This document shows positions 59,066 through 64,000 of a stretch of DNA of 64,000 nt, piece by piece; within the stretch, counting starts at the first letter, position 1, and each line of letters begins with the position of its first letter. Origin of the DNA: Poecilobothrus nobilitatus. Lineage: Eukaryota; Arthropoda; Insecta; Diptera; Dolichopodidae. Made by a program: the position numbers and the translations under genes. Location of the stretch: NCBI GenBank assembly GCA_947095535.1, contig OX352773.1, positions 259,059,590 to 259,123,589 on the forward strand. Reading direction: 5' to 3'. The notes under the pieces are model-generated. The model was not told the origin of the DNA, searched no databases, and was given only the letters and a program-made list of their open reading frames with translations.

Positions 59066-59463
59066 TAAGTCAGTTGCATCGACTTACTGTTACTTTTACT
59101 TGTTTTGTTATAATATGTCTAAATCAATATAAGTTATACATTTTTTGTATTTTTATATTGAAGATATTTGTATTTTTAGCTTTACTGCATTATTCTATAA
59201 ACATTCTAGGAAATTATGAATCATTGATGAACTCAGAGCTGTTACAGATAAACCTTGAAATAATTTTTTTCGTATTAAAAATTTATTTGTTTTTTTTTTT
59301 TATTTGTCTAATTCAATTTGTCTACAAGTTCTGAAGATTTTACTTAATGGTTTGACAATTCTTAAGCTTAATTTTTTAGCACACACATACGTTTTTATAA
59401 TTTCGAAATTAAAAAGTTCAGTGTATTGTAGTGTGTTGAAAAATTGTAAATTGTTAAAATTAA
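59066..59463. other. AT-rich DNA, nothing recognised
   Basis: An 86-codon hydrophobic frame (59074-59334) is rich in Phe, Ile and Leu as expected from T-rich DNA and not supported as a gene. Confidence 0.45.
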
Positions 59464-59775
59464 ATTAAACTTGTTAAGCATAATAAAATTGACAAAGGAG
59501 AAGCTGCTGCTGTAATTCTTTTGTGTCTTATTAAGCTAAAAATGAAAAACGAGGAAGAGAAGACGAATGAAAAAGGGGAAATGAGTCAGAATCTAAAATA
59601 TTGTTTTATGCGATCATTACAACAAATGCCATATTTTGATAGCTTTACCCCATTCGAAGCCAATAAATATTTGTTTTAAAAAGGTCACAAAAAAGCCTTT
59701 CTAAATTTAGTTCCAGCAGATTTTGACATTATGATATTATACGCTTTGAAGTATGAAAATTGTATGAATGATTGA
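59464..59775 (+). pseudogene. Unidentified decayed ORF, protein-like
   Basis: One frame runs from after the stop at 59461 to TGA at 59773 with a single internal TAA (59677). It includes KGEAAAVILLCLIKLKMKNE, then LKYCFMRSLQQMPYFDSF, TPFEANKYLF, and after the stop GHKKAFLNLVPADFDIMILY. Mixed residues and balanced codons look coding rather than random. Family not recognised; a transposon or retro-element relic is the likely explanation given the surroundings. Confidence 0.4.
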
Positions 59776-61419
59776 AGAGTCTTCAAACACGCTGATTTAT
59801 GAATATTCTACGAATATTCTTTAAAAGATTGATCTGTAACACCCCTCTAACATATATTTTTTCCATCTGTTCTGAACACACAGTTTATCAGATATAAATT
59901 TTTGTATTTATAAGTTTTATTACCGGTCGCATACATGAATGTATAAGGTAGGTATTGTTTGTTTTTTGTATTTATTAATTGTTCAACTATCTGTTAATCA
60001 ATTCAATACAAAAAGTACATTTAAGACAAAGCGAGTCGGTATATTACGAAAATCGACATAGGCTTAGATAGGCGTCATCACATACAGAATATTTTATTTG
60101 AGTTATAAAATATGGTTGAAAATTGTTTGTTATATAAACTATTAATTATTATTCTTTTGTCACTTGAACCTTTTTGATGAATAGTTACTGAATCAGTCGG
60201 AAAACAAAATTAAAATACGTTCACTTTTACTGAAATACAAATCCATACTCTGTATTCAAATGAAATGTCAAAACTTTAACCATCGTGCAATTCAGTCGAT
60301 TTATGTTTTATCAAAATATTAAATTTATAATGGAGTAAGAAGAATACACAGGATGTTTCCGACTTGATAGTCTTCCTTGATATTGGTGATCGCGCATGTC
60401 GAGACGAACAAAATATCGTATTGGAGGTGGGGGCGGTCTATTCTTGATCCTTTTCGAGATATGAGGTGTTAAAGATGTTTTAGCGTGTTTTCATAAAAAA
60501 ATCTATAATTTTTAAAAAGCTTGCTATAGAGAGATAAAAAGCAATACGTTTTGTAGAGTAAGTTATCAACTTTAATTTTTGTGTACTTATGATTCCCATA
60601 TCATAACAGTTACAAAGTTATGAAAGTCCAAAATGATTGAAAATGAAAAACTTATGTTTCAAACTTAATTTTCTTTTGAAGCACCCGGTATTTGATTATA
60701 AATTATGTTTTACACGACGTGCATTCATATTGTACATAATTATTAACTATGAAAAAAAGATTCTTGTGGGTTGACGTTAACACCCTCATTAAATTGCATA
60801 AGTAAAAGACTTTTTATATTACATGAGTTGCATTATGCGCAAATATTTTATCAGAGATATTTTGAAAAATTATTTAGAGCCAAAATTAATCGAAATAAGT
60901 ATGTATATACGATTCTATCAGGTTTTACCAGAAATTTCTGAACCATTGTGTTTTTTTGAATATTTTAAGCTTTATAATATCCTTCAATTTTTAGAAAATA
61001 AAAAATTTCATTATTTAAAAGCTCATATTTTATATTTAGATATTGTACAACATAAAAAATGATTATCATCATTATAATAATGGTTTGAAATGACAGTGCA
61101 AATAAAATTTTGTTTTGTTAAGGAAATAACTAAATTACAATAAAAAAATCTTTTCTTTTTTTTTTTTGATTAAAGTTACAAACCTGTACTGAACTTCTAA
61201 AGGTTTGTAAGTTAAATAACTTAAATTAAAATTAAACGTGAATATATAAATATATATGTGTATATATATAAATGAATGGACAAATAATTTCAACCTATAT
61301 ATTGCTTAGTACAAGCATCAGTTTATTTCATTATTTTCAGAATTATCCTTAAGTGATTCAATTATCATTTACTTCTTAGTTAGTTTTTTATTAAATTAAT
61401 TATATTAATTATGCTAGTA
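59776..61419. other. Non-coding DNA with a possible small TIR element
   Basis: 60349-60695: the ends ACACAGGATGTTTC and (reverse complement) AATACCGGGTGCTTC are similar, suggesting a degenerate TIR of a MITE of about 345 bases. The 79-codon frame at 60823-61062 is rich in Ile/Phe/Tyr/Leu and not recognised. Confidence 0.35.
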
Positions 61420-61800
61420 TAAAGTCTGGTTTTTAGTTTTAGTTTGTTAACGCTGGTATCTGAGATGCAACTCGATCAATAGGTCTCCTTTAACATATGC
61501 GCAAGATAGCCTCAAATTTGCCGTAGTCTGTAGAGTGAAATTAAAAGTTAATCAAAAAAATCTTGCTTCATAAGGTGGAAGGTGTATTGGATCGTAAATA
61601 ATATAAACCACCAAAGGTAAACCATACTTGACTTGAATTTTCAATTATAGGTCTTATAAAAGGAATGAAAAAATGTTTCGGGTCAAAGAACTTTTTTAAC
61701 CAACGTATAACAAACCCTAGAGTTGAATTAAATTTATTAATTACGAAATGACATAATTTCAACTTTAATAATTAATAAAGAGATAACAAAAAAATAAAAA
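61420..61800 (-). pseudogene. LINE RT C-terminal fragment
   Basis: On the minus strand STLGFVIRWLKKFFDP, then FIRPIIENSSQVWF (61730-61610) match the region after the RT core (LGF--R-----DP------SLVRPILEY-S-VW). A frameshift follows, and LPPYEARFF and LQTTANLRLSCAYVKGDLL continue the family pattern to about 61460. Clade uncertain (CR1- or Jockey-like). No TSD or tail found. Confidence 0.7.
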
Positions 61801-62264
61801 ATTGTAAAGAAAATTACATAATTATAAAATACATATCATCATAAATAAAACTTAAAATTTCAGGACAAGTATAAAAAGTTTTTTGAATGAAAAATTGTTT
61901 TGAAAATACAAAAATAATTAAATCTTAAAAAAACATAACAGTTAAATAGACCAAATAGACTAGACAGCGAGTGTCCGATTTCCGAGGTCACTATACCAAC
62001 AGCAAAAGATATAATACAAACTGTAATAACATTAATTAAAGCTGAGAACTAGGGAAATTGACAAATTTAATTTAAATTGAAATGGGTATCGAGTTAAATT
62101 ATAAATTAAGTTGGTCATATCACATTTTTGCTGATAAAAATCCAGCCTAAATGTTTGAAATCTTTTGTATAACTTTATGGAACTTACTTAGATTTTGTCA
62201 ATATCTATAAATTATACATTGGAGTCGAAAATAGATATAATGAAAATATTTGAGGTGGAGTAAC
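61801..62264. other. AT-rich DNA, nothing recognised
   Basis: No gene seen between the two LINE remnants. Confidence 0.45.
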
Positions 62265-62600
62265 CCAAACAGCATTGTTTTATCTCGACAATGTGCGAAA
62301 CAAAGCTATTCGTCTTATTAACGATCTCACTGTTACCTCAAAGTTAGCTCCACTCGGTTATCGTCATAGATATTAAACCCAAGTTTATAACTTATTGTAC
62401 AATTTAGTAAAGCTTAAAAAGAACATTAACATCTTTCTTCAAAATATCCCTTCAAATTTTCCTGCCCATCCTACATGTTATTAAATTTTTCTAAATCCAT
62501 TTCCCCAAAAGTCTTTCCTACATCCTCAACCCATAAATCAAACTACACATTTGTATTAAACGTCAAAGAAGTTAGTTCTGGAGGGTTAAAGTCCAACTCC
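62265..62600 (+). pseudogene. LINE ORF C-terminus plus 3' UTR, family L-a copy 3
   Basis: The frame reads WGGVTQTALFYLDNVRNKAI then RLINDLTVTSKLAPLGYRHR and a stop. This is the typical end of a LINE polyprotein (--W-GV-----L--LD-VQNRAIRLI-D). The following 3' part (62415-62600) matches copies 1 and 2 (AAGAACATTAACATCTTTCTT, GGGTTAAAGTCCAAC). This copy shows what protein the family encoded. Confidence 0.72.
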
Positions 62601-62629
62601 AGATGAAGTGAGCCCAACTCCAATCAGAG

Positions 62630-63900
62630 TGAAGATCATTCAGAGGCATTGAAGTGGTAACTCCTAGCAAACAGGAAATAAAGATCGCTATTTGTTTCTT
62701 AAAAAACAACCGATCAGCAGACATAAATGAAATTCCAGCAAAATTCCTTAAGGTAGACTATAAAACGTCGAGATTACTATTGCATTACTTAAAGTGATAT
62801 AAGAGCAAGAGAGCTACCCAATCGAATTGAAGGAAGGTATAATTGTAAAGATTATCCGCCAGCCTACTATCCGTTTTCTCGAAGCTCATGGCCCAAAAAT
62901 TATCTTGGAAAGAATCAAAGGAAGTTATACTTAACCCTCAAGAGCTTTCAAGCTAGATTTCGTAGCGATAAGTCATGTGTTGATGCCATCAACCTTTTAG
63001 AATCGTGCTTAAAGAGTCTACTGAATTTGACTCCCCGTTACAATTAATATTCGTGGAATTCAAGTGCATTTAGTAAAATTCCCATGAAAATTGTTGCCAT
63101 GATTAAAGAATCGTACAAAAATGTAAGATGCTTCGCCTCATACTATGGGCAGGTAACTACTTCGTTTGATGTGCGACAAGGTGTAAGGCAAAGTCGCATA
63201 CTGTCACCAACTTCGGAGAGAGGGAGATTATTCAATGGTAACCTTCATCCTCTATGCCATCTCGATTGTGCCAACGCCATATGTTCCTGGCCCATAAAAA
63301 TCAAGACCGTAATAATACGTAAAAAGCGCTGCATTCAAATTTTAAACATGCTAGACTTAGAATAAAAATCAATAAGACCAAGGTCATAAAAGCGGATAAA
63401 ACACATAGACATTTACCAATACTCCTAGATCAAATTTCAATAGAAGAGGTTGAATTTACCTATCTGGATAGTATTATAGTCGCGGATAAGGAAACTGAAT
63501 TTGTTGTCGAATCACGTATATGTAAATCCCGTACCGTTTTTGATATCTTCTCACCAGTTTGACAGTCAAACTCAATTCCCTTGCCCACTAAATGCAGACT
63601 TTTGGACAGTAATGTTAAATCTGTTCGCTGGTATGCCTATAAACCGTGGAAGCCAGGTCACAAGTAACATTACAACAACTCTACAGAGATATATAAACCG
63701 CTACCTTCGCCGCTTCATGCGAAGATACGATGGACGAACATGAATACAAATCAGGAACAAAAATGATTGATGTCGAGATCCGACAAAAAAAAATGGAGAT
63801 GAACCGGATGTAGATGGAGATAAACAGTCCATTGAATTAAATCTCCAGGATTCACCACGTGTTGAAAGACCTAAGAAAGGTCTTTAGCAAGATAAAGGTC
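62630..63900 (+). pseudogene. Decayed RTE-like endonuclease-RT ORF, RT to C-terminus
   Basis: RT blocks appear in order with frameshifts and stops: KIAICFLKNNRSADINEIPA (about 62690-62745), then GFRSDKSCVDAINLL-like and EFDSPLQLIFVEF-like (62950-63065, motif A region, Asp replaced), then MIKESYKNVRCFASYYGQ and TTSFDVRQGVRQSRILSP (63084-63215), then INKTKVIKADKTHR and VEFTYLDSIIVADKETE (63370-63500), then LQRYINRYLRRFMRRYDGRT (63681-63740) and a KKWRW motif (63787-63802). Post-RT motifs match the nested LINE at 24302-24733, so both are the same lineage. The YXDD catalytic box is not seen and lies in a deleted or scrambled part around 63220-63340. It is non-functional. The sequence beyond 63900 is not assigned. 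Confidence 0.75.
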
Positions 63901-64000
63901 TTAAGGCAAGATAAAGGTCTTAAGGAAAGATACCTAAATAATACATGGCCATAAATCAAAAATCTGCCCAAAGATTGAAATCGGTGGAAAAAATTTATGA

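Noticed and set aside
60823..61062. 79-codon plus-strand frame
   Set aside because: No motif, composition biased to Ile/Tyr/Leu/Phe, no supporting promoter or splice context; left unassigned.

Overview
The window is eukaryotic and very AT-rich, with long A, T and TA runs. It is almost certainly insect DNA, and dipteran-type repeats (arrays of GTCC, TIRs of the TACCCTACAC kind) suggest a fly. The organism is an inference from gene content and repeat style; no species can be named from the sequence alone.

Only one host gene is recognised. Five coding exons of Rim (Rab3-interacting molecule, presynaptic active-zone scaffold) lie on the minus strand, in order 28686-28577, 16339-16135, 11683-11564, 10821-10300 and 8073-7629. 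They encode the N-terminus: the Rab-binding helix, a FYVE-like zinc finger split by an intron, and two Gln/Gly-rich linker exons (467 complete codons). The gene continues below position 1. Upstream of the start codon (above 28700) lies about 35 kb with no recognisable host exon, either a 5' UTR intron or intergenic DNA.

The rest is dominated by mobile elements. Rim intron 1 (16340-28576) holds an apparently intact, full-length Jockey-clade LINE (18041-23564, minus strand, same direction as Rim) with two uninterrupted ORFs, a 25-nt poly(A) tail and a 12-bp target-site duplication (TSD). Directly against it, head to head, is a related 5'-truncated LINE (23580-25236, plus strand), which is itself interrupted by a third LINE of an RTE-like type (24286-24778). 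The two Jockey-type copies inserted a few bases apart in the same target.

Five copies of a tRNA-derived SINE are scattered across both intronic and upstream DNA, several with clear TSDs. Three Foldback-like elements with long inverted arms built of short subrepeats are present (1758-3371, with a SINE in its middle; 34076-34872; 39886-40690). Two pairs of TIR-bounded non-autonomous elements are present: 45450-46172 with 51072-52138, and 38995-39670 with 58048-59065, the latter carrying a 142-bp tandem repeat. There are decayed remains of a DDE transposase, two RNase H domains and several reverse transcriptases, the last group concentrated in 61.4-63.9 kb.

There is no operon-like organisation. 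Rim is the only gene likely to have cellular function, and the elements are relevant to it as intron content. Long stretches (3.4-7.6, 11.7-16.1, 28.7-32.4, 42.2-45.4 and 53.5-56.7 kb) hold only AT-rich low-complexity DNA with microsatellites.
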